A stretch of 36,630 bases of DNA, from the NCBI RefSeq assembly GCF_030247655.1, contig NZ_JAOTRZ010000010.1, positions 1 through 36,630 of the forward strand. The letters run 5' to 3'. Below the pieces are notes generated by a model. That model ran no database searches and was not told where the DNA came from. It saw only the letters and a program-made list of their open reading frames with translations. Source of the DNA: Trichlorobacter sp. (GTDB lineage: Bacteria; Desulfobacterota; Desulfuromonadia; Geobacterales; Pseudopelobacteraceae). The stretch's first letter is position 1. Every line of letters starts with the position of its first letter. Below, piece after piece: positions 25,355-33,519 of the stretch. The position numbers and the translations under genes were made by a program.

Positions 25355-27340
25355 TTACAGTTTGAATCTGCCTACCAGTCCTTCAAGGTCATTTGATAAC
25401 TTTGACAGCATCGAAGCCGCATCAGCGGTTTCATGGGCTCCGTTGGCGGTCTGTTGTACCACGTCGGTAATTTGATGGATGTTGGTAGAGATCTCGCCGG
25501 TTACGGCGGTCTGCTCCTCCGCAGCTGTGGCGATCTGATGCACCTGCATGGTCACCTCGTTGATCCCCTCCAGGATCTGCTGCAGTGCCTCACCTGAGCG
25601 GCGTGAGCTGTCCATCCCCCGCTCTACCTCTGCCACCCCCTGTTCCATGGAGCTAACGGCGCCGCCGGTCTCCTGCTGGATCGCCTTGATCATCTCGCCT
25701 ATCTCTCGAGTGGCGCGGGTGGTCCGTTCGGCAAGTGCCCGGACTTCATCGGCCACAACCGCAAAACCGCGCCCCTGCTCACCGGCACGGGCTGCCTCAA
25801 TGGCAGCATTCAGGGCCAGCAGATTGGTCTGGTCAGCAATATCTTCAATGGTACCGACAATAGCACCGATCTGGTCGGAACGAGCCCCCAGTGCCTCTAC
25901 GGTATGGGCTGATTCACGTACCTTGTCGGCAATCTGTTCCATTCCGCGTAGCGTTTCCTGCACCACTTCAGCTCCGTTATTGGCCATTTCACTGGCCCGG
26001 TTAGCGATGTCCGAGGCCATGGAACAGTTACGGGAGATATCGTTTGAAGTCGCGGACATCTCTTCGCTGGCGGTTGCTACCGTTGCGGTCTGGCAGGCCA
26101 CCTCCTCTGCAGCAGTGGCGATCTGTTCTGCCGTACTTTGCAGTTGGTTTGATGCGGTTGCAACCTGTACTGTGGTGTTTGATGCTTGGCTGATAATGGA
26201 GTGGATATTGTCAACAAAACGGTTGAACCAGCTTGCCACTTCGCCAAATTCATCTTTGCGGCCTGTTTCCAGACGACGGGTCAAGTCACCTTCTCCTTGG
26301 GCGATATCCTGCAGCATCTCCACCAGGGATTTTAGCGGGGAAGTTATACTGCTGACGATCAGGAGCGAGAGCAACAATGTCAGGGCACCCATGACGCAAG
26401 AAAAACTGACGCTCAGGATCAAGGTAGTCCGGGCCGTTGCATTCAGCTTTTGGGCCTGCTGCAGAATCTCCAGGGCCAACCCGTCTTCGATGCTCTTCAT
26501 CAGTTCAATCTTAGCGGTAATGGCACTGAACCAGACCGGTGCCTCAATGCCAAAATTCCCGTCCATCCCTTTGGCAAGAACAGCATTGCGCAGCTCATCA
26601 ACTTTTTTGAACTGCTCGGAATGCTCCTTGCTGTCATACAAGGCAACCGCCGTATCAGAACCAAACTTGCGAAATCCTTCCATAAAGCTGCGCTGGGCCG
26701 AGAGAATGGCAAAGATCCGCTGGTAGGTTTCAGGGTTAAAGGAGTTACCTGCAATCACCGCATTCAGGGTAGCCCGTTCCTTGCCCATCTCTTCCTTAAC
26801 CTTTGAAAAGGCAAAGTAGGATATGGCAGACCTCATCAAATCAGGATTCTGACTGTTACGACCCACTGCGGCAACTACATCCAGGTAGGAATAGTTGATG
26901 GCGGTATAGAAGGCAAAGGAGTCCTTGCCTTCGATGTTCAGACCATCCACCTTGCTGCGGATTTCCTGCAGTTTCTCCTTTTGTTTTGCGGCAGCATCGA
27001 GTGCTGCCTTTACCACGTCAGCAGCATCGGGATTGGCAACAATGTACGAGGCAAGCTGCTTTACCTGTTCGTCGGTCAACTGACGTTGTTTGAACAGATC
27101 ATCTTTGAATTTCTCCCCCTTGGCATTAATAAACCCGGACGAGAGTCCCCGCTCCTTCTGCAGTTCATGCACCAGTGCACCGGTACGGACCGAAAGGCCG
27201 ACCAGGTGCTCTGTCTTGGTCAGCGCCTGCATGGCGGCATACTTGTCCAGCATCTCGCGGCCGGAAAAGAAAAGCAGTCCCAGGACGGGTAATAGCAACA
27301 GCAACAGCAGTTTGGTCCGGATGGTAACATTCTTGAGCAT
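25355..27340 (-). CDS. Methyl-accepting chemotaxis protein with a nitrate/nitrite-sensing (NIT) domain
   Basis: 661 aa from ATG 27340 with a strong AGGAGG 6 nt before it. A short N-terminus and membrane helix (residues about 8-26) precede a periplasmic all-helical NIT domain (about 35-290) with the family motif [14 protein letters not shown] second helix (about 303-330) is followed by HAMP (to about 385) and a cytoplasmic MCP signalling hairpin whose tip reads [19 protein letters not shown]. There is no CheR/CheB-binding pentapeptide at the C-terminus (ends GRFKL). It should steer motility or another Che pathway in response to nitrate or nitrite. It lies directly downstream of nrfA but behind that gene's terminator, and has its own palindromic box 58 bp upstream, so it is probably co-regulated with the nitrogen genes but separately transcribed. 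Confidence 0.93.
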   Translation of the reverse strand: MLKNVTIRTKLLLLLLLPVLGLLFFSGREMLDKYAAMQALTKTEHLVGLSVRTGALVHELQKERGLSSGFINAKGEKFKDDLFKQRQLTDEQVKQLASYIVANPDAADVVKAALDAAAKQKEKLQEIRSKVDGLNIEGKDSFAFYTAINYSYLDVVAAVGRNSQNPDLMRSAISYFAFSKVKEEMGKERATLNAVIAGNSFNPETYQRIFAILSAQRSFMEGFRKFGSDTAVALYDSKEHSEQFKKVDELRNAVLAKGMDGNFGIEAPVWFSAITAKIELMKSIEDGLALEILQQAQKLNATARTTLILSVSFSCVMGALTLLLSLLIVSSITSPLKSLVEMLQDIAQGEGDLTRRLETGRKDEFGEVASWFNRFVDNIHSIISQASNTTVQVATASNQLQSTAEQIATAAEEVACQTATVATASEEMSATSNDISRNCSMASDIANRASEMANNGAEVVQETLRGMEQIADKVRESAHTVEALGARSDQIGAIVGTIEDIADQTNLLALNAAIEAARAGEQGRGFAVVADEVRALAERTTRATREIGEMIKAIQQETGGAVSSMEQGVAEVERGMDSSRRSGEALQQILEGINEVTMQVHQIATAAEEQTAVTGEISTNIHQITDVVQQTANGAHETADAASMLSKLSNDLEGLVGRFKL

Positions 27341-27370
27341 GGAAAACCTCCTGATACGGAAAATGACGAC

Positions 27371-27411
27371 ACTTTAACAGGCCTGCATCGGATTGCCTTG
27401 ACGCACGTCAA
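27371..27411 (-). promoter_or_regulatory. TTGAC-N4-GTCAA box and promoter of the NIT chemoreceptor
   Basis: A perfect 14-bp palindrome TTGAC-GCAC-GTCAA occupies 27398-27411. On the minus strand a TAAAGT (27376-27371) would serve as -10, which places the box centre near -40.5, the position of a class II CRP/FNR-family activator. TTGAC-N4-GTCAA resembles the reported HcpR and DNR/NNR-type sites. The regulator itself is not in the window. Confidence 0.6.
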
Positions 27412-27460
27412 AAACCATCAAAACCGCACAGTACAAGCATGTCCTGACAACTGCAGAAAA

Positions 27461-27488
27461 CGGGCTGTCGGTGTACCCCGACAGCCCG
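27461..27488 (-). terminator. Intrinsic terminator of nrfHA
   Basis: An 11-bp GC-rich inverted repeat (CGGGCTGTCGG / CCGACAGCCCG) lies 52 bp after the nrfA stop and is followed on the minus strand by TTTT. Confidence 0.8.
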
Positions 27489-27539
27489 CCCCTATCGAGC
27501 ATGGTGCTCTCTATCCATGCCCAACTACCATCTTTGCCG

Positions 27540-28988
27540 TTACTTCACTTCGCCGTAGGGGTCTTTCAGCTCCTGCTCAGGCTTGAACATCAGCTTCTTG
27601 GCGCCACGGTTGTTGGTGTATTTGGCCAGTTTAAGGTCAACTTTCACCGGTACATCAACGCCAGCTTTGGTCAGGGCCTGACGCAACAGACCGTCTGCTT
27701 TACCGGCATACATGGTGGCATCACCCAGAATACGCATTGCCTCGGTAGGGTTGTGGAAACCGATCGAGTTTTCAGCACCAAAGAACAGGTTACGGTAGAA
27801 GCCTTCTTCGTAGTAGTTCTTGGCTTGGTCATACAGTTTCTGATCGATCTGCTTGCCTGCTGCCTGCTGCTTGTGGGTCATTTCAAACAGTTTGGCAACG
27901 GTGGCAAGGGCATAGCCGGAACGGATGTACTGGGAAGCGGCACGGTCCTGGATGGTGAGTACCTGCTCTTTCAGCCATGCCGGGCTCTCGGTGTGACACT
28001 GCTGGCAGGCCTTGAAGTCATTTTTGAGCGGACTCATGATCCGGTGGTCAGATATTTTCTTGCTGCCCACCTTGGTGTACGGCATGTGGCAGTCAGCACA
28101 GGAAACACCAGCCATCCAGTGTACGCTCTGATTGGAATACATTTCAAATTCAGGGTGACGGATGTAGGCCAGTTTGAATCCTGTTACGGCCTGGGTCCAC
28201 TCGCCGTAGGACTTGTCGCTGCGCATTTTCTTGATGATGTTTTCAATACTGATCTTGCCCCACTTGCTTTCGTCCCAGGGGAAGAAGACGTCCTGAGATT
28301 TCATGTTGGCATCTTTGGGGATGGTGTAGGTTACGTGGCACTGTGCACAGACCAGGGAGCGTTTGTCCTGGTTGGTCAGTTTGGTCTGATCGACTCCCAT
28401 CTTGTCCAGTGCTTTTGAGAGGGTGAAGCCACGGGATATCTTAAGAGCCATATCATTGTTGTTGTGACAGTCAATACAGGTTACGCCCATTTCCTGATGC
28501 TCTTTGGGGATCTGGTTGACTGCATCGGCATAGGATTGTGAGAAGTAGGTGACACCCTGTTTCTGTGCCAGTTGGGGTGCGTAAGGGGTCTTGCAGGTCA
28601 GACAGGCGCCACCGCCTTTCAAGCGGGACGGATCGATGTCCTTCTGATCCTTCATCATATAGACGTGGCCACGTGGCTCGTTGTACTCGATCCCGAAGCC
28701 CCAGCCGTTAAACAGCAGGGCGATGAAGGGGTATTCAGATAGTTTGTCATAGACCTTGCCGCCGTCATTACCTTTTTTGTACTTGCTCTTGCCTTCGGGT
28801 GTGGGCAGGGCAGTGTCTTTCCAGGTCTGGTATTCTTCGGGGTAGTTTTTGCCCCAGACAGCCGGATCAATGGTACCGTCCGGAATTGGGGCGATTGTTG
28901 CCTTCTCCGTTTTGGGCGGCGAGCAGGCGGTAATCATGGTTCCGCATAGTGCGGCTGCCATGAGTGTTGCTATCAGTTTCATCTTCAT
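27540..28988 (-). CDS. nrfA: Cytochrome c nitrite reductase catalytic subunit NrfA (ammonia-forming)
   Basis: 482 aa from ATG 28988 (AGGAGG 7 nt upstream), 30 nt after nrfH. NrfA reduces nitrite to ammonium with six electrons in the periplasm. Five haem motifs are seen: the active-site CLTCK (129-133), whose Lys replaces the usual His, and CIDCH (171), CAQCH (214), CADCH (297) and CQQCH (328). In the AYIRHPE segment, Arg277 stands where canonical enzymes have the Gln that binds calcium. From memory this is the signature of the calcium-independent subclass described for Geobacter lovleyi. The N-terminus contains ITAC at residues 19-22, a possible lipobox, so the protein could be lipid-anchored rather than freely periplasmic. 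Length fits the family. It functions with membrane-bound NrfH as electron donor. Confidence 0.97.
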   Translation of the reverse strand: MKMKLIATLMAAALCGTMITACSPPKTEKATIAPIPDGTIDPAVWGKNYPEEYQTWKDTALPTPEGKSKYKKGNDGGKVYDKLSEYPFIALLFNGWGFGIEYNEPRGHVYMMKDQKDIDPSRLKGGGACLTCKTPYAPQLAQKQGVTYFSQSYADAVNQIPKEHQEMGVTCIDCHNNNDMALKISRGFTLSKALDKMGVDQTKLTNQDKRSLVCAQCHVTYTIPKDANMKSQDVFFPWDESKWGKISIENIIKKMRSDKSYGEWTQAVTGFKLAYIRHPEFEMYSNQSVHWMAGVSCADCHMPYTKVGSKKISDHRIMSPLKNDFKACQQCHTESPAWLKEQVLTIQDRAASQYIRSGYALATVAKLFEMTHKQQAAGKQIDQKLYDQAKNYYEEGFYRNLFFGAENSIGFHNPTEAMRILGDATMYAGKADGLLRQALTKAGVDVPVKVDLKLAKYTNNRGAKKLMFKPEQELKDPYGEVK

Positions 28989-29018
28989 ACTCAATCCTCC
29001 TGGGTGATGTGGCATGGG

Positions 29019-29483
29019 TTAGTTAGTTGTGATTGCGCCGGTGCCTGTGTGGGTTATGCGACGGTGGCATTTCCAGCAGTCACGGGAGGTGTCCATCTGT
29101 GATACCAATGTTTCGTGACAGCGGATACAGTTGGCCTTGACCATTTTTGCACCGTGTTCTGACAGCTTGATCTTTTCCGGTATCTTGCCAAAGTTGAACA
29201 CCAGTACGTCTTTCATGCCGTCAATGGATTTCCAGATGTAATGCGAGGCAACGCCTTCGTTAGGCAGGTGGCAGTCAACGCACTTTAACCGCCGGTGTGC
29301 ACCGGAGTGCATAAAGGCGGTGTGCTGTGCTTCCATGACGTGACAGCTTGCGCAAAAGTCCGGTGTTTCTGACTTGGCCAGCAATTTAGGCGGACCCAGC
29401 ATCAGAAACAGTCCGAACAGGCCGGCACAGACAGCGGCAATGGCTAATACCTTCAGCCGTTTACCACTAAAAAAAGTTCCCAT
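29019..29483 (-). CDS. nrfH: Tetrahaem quinol dehydrogenase NrfH
   Basis: 154 aa, NapC/NirT family. A single N-terminal membrane helix (about residues 11-30) anchors a periplasmic domain with four CxxCH motifs: CASCH (44), CVDCH (68), CIRCH (119) and CWKCH (136). Met50, two residues after the first motif (CASCHVM), is the known axial ligand position of the first NrfH haem. The protein takes electrons from menaquinol and passes them to NrfA, encoded 30 nt downstream. The ribosome site is an extended purine run (GGGGGGTGAAGG) just before the ATG. The gene begins only 93 bp after the hcp stop, behind a terminator, so its promoter must lie in that short interval unless transcription reads through from hcp. 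Confidence 0.96.
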   Translation of the reverse strand: MGTFFSGKRLKVLAIAAVCAGLFGLFLMLGPPKLLAKSETPDFCASCHVMEAQHTAFMHSGAHRRLKCVDCHLPNEGVASHYIWKSIDGMKDVLVFNFGKIPEKIKLSEHGAKMVKANCIRCHETLVSQMDTSRDCWKCHRRITHTGTGAITTN

Positions 29484-29523
29484 CCCTTCACCCCCCTTCC
29501 CCTTGTTGATTCCAGATGAATAA

Positions 29524-29559
29524 AAACAGCGGAATGCCTCACAAAGCCTTCCGCTGTTT
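29524..29559 (-). terminator. Intrinsic terminator between hcp and nrfH
   Basis: An 11-bp inverted repeat AAACAGCGGAA / TTCCGCTGTTT is followed by a T run on the minus strand, 16 bp past the hcp stop and 40 bp before the nrfH start. It may cap the hcp transcript or act as a partial terminator/attenuator ahead of nrfHA. Confidence 0.8.
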
Positions 29560-29575
29560 GCCGTCTCGGCAGAAA

Positions 29576-31204
29576 CTATTTGCCCGCAATAATAGCTGCG
29601 ACATCGTCAGCAACGGTGCCGATCGGCTTGATGTCGAAGTTTTCCACCAGCACCTTGGCTACGTTGGGTGACAGGAAGCCGGGCAGGGTGGGTCCGAGAC
29701 GGATATGCTTCACGCCAAGGGACAACAGGGCCAGCAGCACCACCACCGCCTTCTGCTCGTACCAGGCGATGTCGTAGGAGATCGGCAGGTCGTTGATGTC
29801 CTCCAGGCCAAAGACTTGCTTCAGTTGCAGGGCGATATAGGCCAGGGAGTAGGAATCGTTACACTGACCGGCATCCAGTACGCGGGGGATGCCGCCGATG
29901 TCGCCCAGATTCAGCTTGTTGTAGCGGTACTTTGCGCAACCGGCGGTTAGTATGATGGTGTCGTTCGGAAGAGCCTGAGCCACTTCAGTGAAATAGTTGC
30001 GGGTAGTATGACGGCCATCGCATCCTGCCATGACCACAAAGCGCTTAACCGCTCCGGACTTGACCGCCTCAACCACCTTGTCTGCCAGTGCCATCACCTG
30101 ATGGTGGGCAAAGCCGCCCACGATCTCGCCTTTTTCAATCTCAACCGGCGGCTGGCAGTTCTTGGCCTGGGCGATGATTGCCGAGAAGTCCTTGCGGCCA
30201 CCCTTCTGGCGCTCGGGGATATGTACGGCGCCGGGCCAGCCGGCCATACCGGTGGTGTAGATCCGATCCTTGTAGGCATCCTTGACCGGTACGATGCAGT
30301 TGGTGGTCATCAGGATCGGGCCGTTAAAGGAGGCGAACTCCTTGTCCTGCTGCCACCAGGCGTTACCGTAGTTGCCGACAAAGTGGGGGTACTTCTTGAA
30401 GGCCGGGTAGTAGTTGGCCGGCAGCATCTCACTGTGGGTGTAGACATCAACGCCGGTGCCGACTGTCTGCTCCAGCAGGTCTTCCATGTCCCTCAGGTCG
30501 TGGCCGGAGATCAGGATACCGGGATTGGTGCGGACACCGATATTTACTTTGGTTATTTCTGGATTGCCGTATGTAGTTGTATTTGCCTCGTCCAGTAGTG
30601 CCATGGCGGTGACCGCCACCTCGCCGCACTTAAGCACCTGGGCAACCATCTCATCAACCGTCAGCTCCTGGGTGGTGGATGCCAGTGCCGAAACCATGAA
30701 CTCGTAGATCTCTTTCTTCTCAAAGCCCAGCATTGCGGCATGCTCGGTATAGGCAGCCATACCTTTCAGGCCGTAGATCAGCAGCTCCCGCAGCGAGCGG
30801 ACATCTTCGTTGGGTTGTGACAAAACGCCTACTTCTTTGGCCTTGTCAGCAAACTCGGCCTCGCTGCCGTTCCAGATCACACAATCCTGATTGCCGGTGA
30901 AGCCGGTTGCCAGTTTAAGGGAGTCCCGCTTGGCAAAGGCCTCTTTGACCAGCGCGGTGATCCGACTATCATCGAAGTTGGCGTTGGTGATGGTGGCAAA
31001 GAGTCCCTGGCAGACAAACAGACCGGTGGCATCCTCAAGTTTGCCCTGCTTCTGGGCCTCTACTGCTACGACGGCAATTCCTTTCAGGGCAAATACCAGC
31101 AGATCCTGCAGATTGGCGGTGTTTTCCTTTTTGCCGCAGACCCCGGCGATGGTACAGCCGGTCCCTTTGGCGGTTTCCTGACATTGGTAACAGAACATGC
31201 TCAT
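29576..31204 (-). CDS. hcp: Hybrid cluster protein Hcp (hydroxylamine reductase / NO reductase family)
   Basis: 542 aa. ATG 31204 is chosen over a longer upstream reading because AGGAG lies 7-8 nt before it and the protein then begins directly with the conserved [12 protein letters not shown]. The N-terminal cluster ligands are Cys5, Cys8, Cys17 and Cys23 (CX2CX8CX5C), the spacing of the [4Fe-4S] class found in strict anaerobes rather than the E. coli type. Further motifs bind the hybrid Fe-S-O cluster: [42 protein letters not shown] and a C-terminal Glu in WYEQKA. Hcp reduces hydroxylamine in vitro and NO in vivo and protects against nitrosative stress. No hcr reductase is adjacent. It sits between nrfHA and an octahaem cytochrome, consistent with cleaning up NO and NH2OH leaked during nitrite reduction. 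Confidence 0.97.
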   Translation of the reverse strand: MSMFCYQCQETAKGTGCTIAGVCGKKENTANLQDLLVFALKGIAVVAVEAQKQGKLEDATGLFVCQGLFATITNANFDDSRITALVKEAFAKRDSLKLATGFTGNQDCVIWNGSEAEFADKAKEVGVLSQPNEDVRSLRELLIYGLKGMAAYTEHAAMLGFEKKEIYEFMVSALASTTQELTVDEMVAQVLKCGEVAVTAMALLDEANTTTYGNPEITKVNIGVRTNPGILISGHDLRDMEDLLEQTVGTGVDVYTHSEMLPANYYPAFKKYPHFVGNYGNAWWQQDKEFASFNGPILMTTNCIVPVKDAYKDRIYTTGMAGWPGAVHIPERQKGGRKDFSAIIAQAKNCQPPVEIEKGEIVGGFAHHQVMALADKVVEAVKSGAVKRFVVMAGCDGRHTTRNYFTEVAQALPNDTIILTAGCAKYRYNKLNLGDIGGIPRVLDAGQCNDSYSLAYIALQLKQVFGLEDINDLPISYDIAWYEQKAVVVLLALLSLGVKHIRLGPTLPGFLSPNVAKVLVENFDIKPIGTVADDVAAIIAGK

Positions 31205-31358
31205 GCTTTTTCTCCTTTGGTTGGTGGTAGTTGGGGTATGGAATGATGCGAGATAGTCAGTTTTTCTGAAACAACCATAGCGCAGTCCTGTTTGAAAAAA
31301 GGATGACGGGGTCAAAAATGTGTTGATTCGAAATAACCCCTGAGATTGGGTAAAAACA
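31205..31358. other. hcp upstream region
   Basis: This 154-bp spacer must contain the hcp promoter because a terminator closes the upstream gene. It holds an imperfect FNR-like site (TTGATTCGAAATAA, 31323-31336) and a TGAC-GGG-GTCA palindrome (31304-31314). The latter has a 3-bp spacer, one less than the perfect boxes at 27398 and 32737. Neither is a full match. Confidence 0.35.
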
Positions 31359-31389
31359 GACCACCAGCAGCCTTTGGCCGCTGGTGGTC
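31359..31389 (-). terminator. Intrinsic terminator of the octahaem cytochrome gene
   Basis: A perfect 10-bp stem GACCACCAGC / GCTGGTGGTC lies 12 bp past the stop codon and is followed on the minus strand by TGTTTTT. Confidence 0.88.
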
Positions 31390-31401
31390 TTCAGGTTCTG
31401 T

Positions 31402-32658
31402 CTACTTCTTGCTGGCTTTCTTCTTCATATCGTCTGCCATCTCACGGATCTCGGTCAGATCCTTCTTCATCTTGGCGTAGCCGTACCAGGTGGTGTAGTC
31501 CGGGTTCATATGGAATGCCCCCTGGAAGGTCTTCATGCGATGATCCATGAACATCTCGTACAGGGTCTGTTCGATCTTGGTGTCAACATCATAGAAGGTC
31601 AGCAGGTCGGGGTAGGCAAACGGCTGTCCGGCTTTCTGCTTGATGATCCCCTGCTGATACAGCTCTCCTACGATGCTGATCGCTTCACTGAACAGCTTGT
31701 CGGCTTCTTTGCCCATCTGGTCAGCATTTTTGAAGTTCTCTTTCACAAAATTAGGGCTATGGCACTGCTGACAGATCGCCACATACTTGCCACGCTCCTT
31801 GTCAAACTCTTCCTTGGTCAGGCGGGCAACTTTACCAGCCTTGACCACATCCAGACGACCGGTGGGCTTGCCGGTGGGGTCAAGCACGCCCATCCCCTTC
31901 AGGATAGTAGCGCGGTAGCCCATCCACTCAGCATCCGGTTCAGGCAGACGCACGGCCAGGAAGCCCCATGCCGACATGACACGATGGTTGCCGTTGGGCA
32001 TATGGCAAGTCTGGCACTTGGGTGCGCGGTTCTTGGCGCCGGGGTTGATGGCGCGGTTGGTCAGGTAGGTGGTACCGTGTTTGGAGCCGGACCACATTTC
32101 CCACTGGGGATGGTCAAAGCCCATATGGCAGGTCTGGCAGGCCTCAGGCTCGTTGGCCTCGGCCTTTGAGAAGGCATGACGGGTGTGGCAGTTCTGGCAG
32201 TCCATGCCGTACTTGTAGTATTTGCGAGCTTCGGTCTCACGCCCTTTTGCATCAACAAGCCCCAGGGTGTGGCAGCCTCCGCAACCTTTTTGACCGGCCA
32301 TAAATGCCTTGGGTTGATGGGGAGAGCGCGGCATGGCGTCCAGGGCAACCTGACCTAACACATGCCTGCCGTCCATATACTGGGCTGCCTGATCAGGGTG
32401 GCACTGTTTGCAGGTGGCGATGGTGGGCAGCTGTGCCTTGGCCACATCCTTCTCGCTGGTGTGCGCTGTACCGTGACAAGCCTCACAGCTTAGACTTTTG
32501 GACATTTTACCTCGATTAAAGTCCTTGACCATGGCCGGTGAGATCTTGGCATGGCAGGTCTCGCAGTTGGACGGTTTGGCCAGTGCCAGCGCCGGCAATA
32601 GTGCCAGACAGGCAACCATACTGATCAGCATGCTGCTTACCCGTTTGAACGTGCTCAT
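31402..32658 (-). CDS. Octahaem c-type cytochrome, HAO family (probably reductive)
   Basis: 418 aa from ATG 32658 (AAAGGAGG upstream). A signal peptide ends near ALALA-KPS (residue 28). Eight CxxCH motifs begin at residues 32, 58, 83, 126, 154, 174, 215 and 296, followed by a helical C-terminal domain of about 115 residues. The count, spacing and C-terminal helices fit the hydroxylamine oxidoreductase-like family. It is shorter than the ~570-aa ammonia-oxidiser enzyme and resembles the shorter forms of nitrate/nitrite-reducing bacteria, thought to reduce nitrite or hydroxylamine. The direction of the reaction cannot be read from sequence alone, and I could not confirm the presence or absence of the cross-linking Tyr. 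It is next to hcp and nrfHA and is preceded by an HcpR/DNR-like box, so a role in nitrogen-oxide reduction or detoxification is likely. Confidence 0.85.
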   Translation of the reverse strand: MSTFKRVSSMLISMVACLALLPALALAKPSNCETCHAKISPAMVKDFNRGKMSKSLSCEACHGTAHTSEKDVAKAQLPTIATCKQCHPDQAAQYMDGRHVLGQVALDAMPRSPHQPKAFMAGQKGCGGCHTLGLVDAKGRETEARKYYKYGMDCQNCHTRHAFSKAEANEPEACQTCHMGFDHPQWEMWSGSKHGTTYLTNRAINPGAKNRAPKCQTCHMPNGNHRVMSAWGFLAVRLPEPDAEWMGYRATILKGMGVLDPTGKPTGRLDVVKAGKVARLTKEEFDKERGKYVAICQQCHSPNFVKENFKNADQMGKEADKLFSEAISIVGELYQQGIIKQKAGQPFAYPDLLTFYDVDTKIEQTLYEMFMDHRMKTFQGAFHMNPDYTTWYGYAKMKKDLTEIREMADDMKKKASKK

Positions 32659-32690
32659 CTCCACTTCCTCCTTTAACGTGTGAATGGAAT

Positions 32691-32709
32691 ATTCAGCACT
32701 ATGCTGAAT
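32691..32709. promoter_or_regulatory. 19-bp palindrome overlapping the inferred start site of the octahaem cytochrome gene
   Basis: ATTCAGCA-CTA-TGCTGAAT, perfect 8-bp arms. It lies between the candidate -10 (TATACA, minus strand 32714-32709) and the ribosome site, covering the expected +1. This is where a repressor would block transcription. The divergent TetR regulator at 32847 is a candidate binder, but an mRNA hairpin is also possible. Confidence 0.5.
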
Positions 32710-32752
32710 GTATACGTGTACTAAGTATGCAACACGTTTGACTAATGTCAAA
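32709..32752 (-). promoter_or_regulatory. TTTGAC-N4-GTCAAA box with the octahaem cytochrome promoter
   Basis: A perfect 16-bp palindrome TTTGAC-TAAT-GTCAAA (32737-32752) lies 79 bp upstream of the cytochrome start. The minus-strand TATACA at 32714-32709 places the box centre near -42.5, typical of class II activation by CRP/FNR-family proteins. The same core is found at 27398-27411. The box also lies upstream of tetR on the other strand. Confidence 0.65.
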
Positions 32753-32846
32753 TTTACACAAAAAAACAGGTAAATAAACATTTACATGTGTGGTTAACAT
32801 CTCACTAAACTTGACTAACAATGGCTTTGCGGTTATTTATGTAAAT

Positions 32847-33455
32847 ATGAAATCACAAATAGTGCAGGAAAAGAAGACTACCCAAGTGAGGCAAGCCGAG
32901 ATTGTCCAGGCGGCTCTTGACGTGATCGGGCGCCTGGGGGTGAACGGTCTGACCATCCATGAAGTTGCGCTGGCTGCCACCATGAGCGAGGCAAACATCT
33001 ACCGCCATTTCAAGAACAAGCAGGATGTGATCAGGGCTGTGGTTGAGTTTATCGGCGGTCAGGTCACCAGCCGGGCAGCACAGTTGGCTGGTTCAAGCGG
33101 CAAGCCGTTGGATAAGCTGGAGAAAGTAATCCTGGCCCATACCGGGATGATTGCAAAAAATCCCGGTATCCCACGGCTTTTGTTTTCTGATGGCGGTATG
33201 GTCACTGGCGGGAAGATAGCCCAGATCATGAATAGCCGAATAGAAGGATTTCTGGCTACCCTGACCGGGCTGATCGAGGCTGCCAGTGCTGAAGGAGCGC
33301 TGCGTGAAGGGGTGTCCGCACGGGAAACCGCTACCAGCATTGTTGGTATTATCCAGTTCTGTGTACTACGCTGGATCGGAAGCCAGGCCGAGGGCAGGCT
33401 GGTGGATGAGGTGACGCTGTTGTGGAATAACTTCAGGCGACTGCTGGAGCGTTAA
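32847..33455 (+). CDS. TetR/AcrR-family transcriptional regulator
   Basis: 202 aa from ATG 32847; a GTG at 32790 would add 19 residues, and neither start has a strong ribosome site. The N-terminal helix-turn-helix is typical (LTIHEVALAATMSEANIYRHF, residues about 35-55, then KNKQDVIRAVVEF). The C-terminal ligand/dimer domain is helical and includes PRLLFSDG, found in regulators next to RND pumps. It is followed after 64 bp by a TolC/MFP/RND operon on the same strand, so it most likely represses that operon, and possibly itself, until a toxic ligand binds. It is divergent from the octahaem cytochrome gene and could also act there. The ligand is unknown. Confidence 0.9.
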   Translation: MKSQIVQEKKTTQVRQAEIVQAALDVIGRLGVNGLTIHEVALAATMSEANIYRHFKNKQDVIRAVVEFIGGQVTSRAAQLAGSSGKPLDKLEKVILAHTGMIAKNPGIPRLLFSDGGMVTGGKIAQIMNSRIEGFLATLTGLIEAASAEGALREGVSARETATSIVGIIQFCVLRWIGSQAEGRLVDEVTLLWNNFRRLLER

Positions 33456-33482
33456 AAAACAGCATATATTTTTTATCTGTCA

Positions 33483-33500
33483 TGTGAATACATATTCACA
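33483..33500. promoter_or_regulatory. 18-bp perfect palindrome, candidate operator of the efflux operon
   Basis: TGTGAATA-CA-TATTCACA lies 20 bp before the efflux TolC start and 28 bp after the tetR stop. It has the size and symmetry of a TetR-family operator. An AT-rich stretch (TATATTTTTT) just upstream could serve as -10. Part of the motif (TGTGAAT ... ATTCA) recurs in the 5' leader of the octahaem cytochrome gene near 32680. Confidence 0.55.
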
Positions 33501-33519
33501 CCATAAAGGGAGTCGGATT

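Noticed and set aside
31205-31315. N-terminal extension of Hcp to 31315
   Set aside because: The extra 37 residues are not conserved-looking, and the ribosome site AGGAG is placed for the ATG at 31204, directly before the conserved MFCYQCQ start.
31304-31336. TGAC-GGG-GTCA and TTGATTCGAAATAA upstream of hcp as HcpR or FNR sites
   Set aside because: The first has a 3-bp spacer instead of 4, and the second matches only one half-site well. No -10 element fits the expected distance, so they are noted only as part of the spacer.
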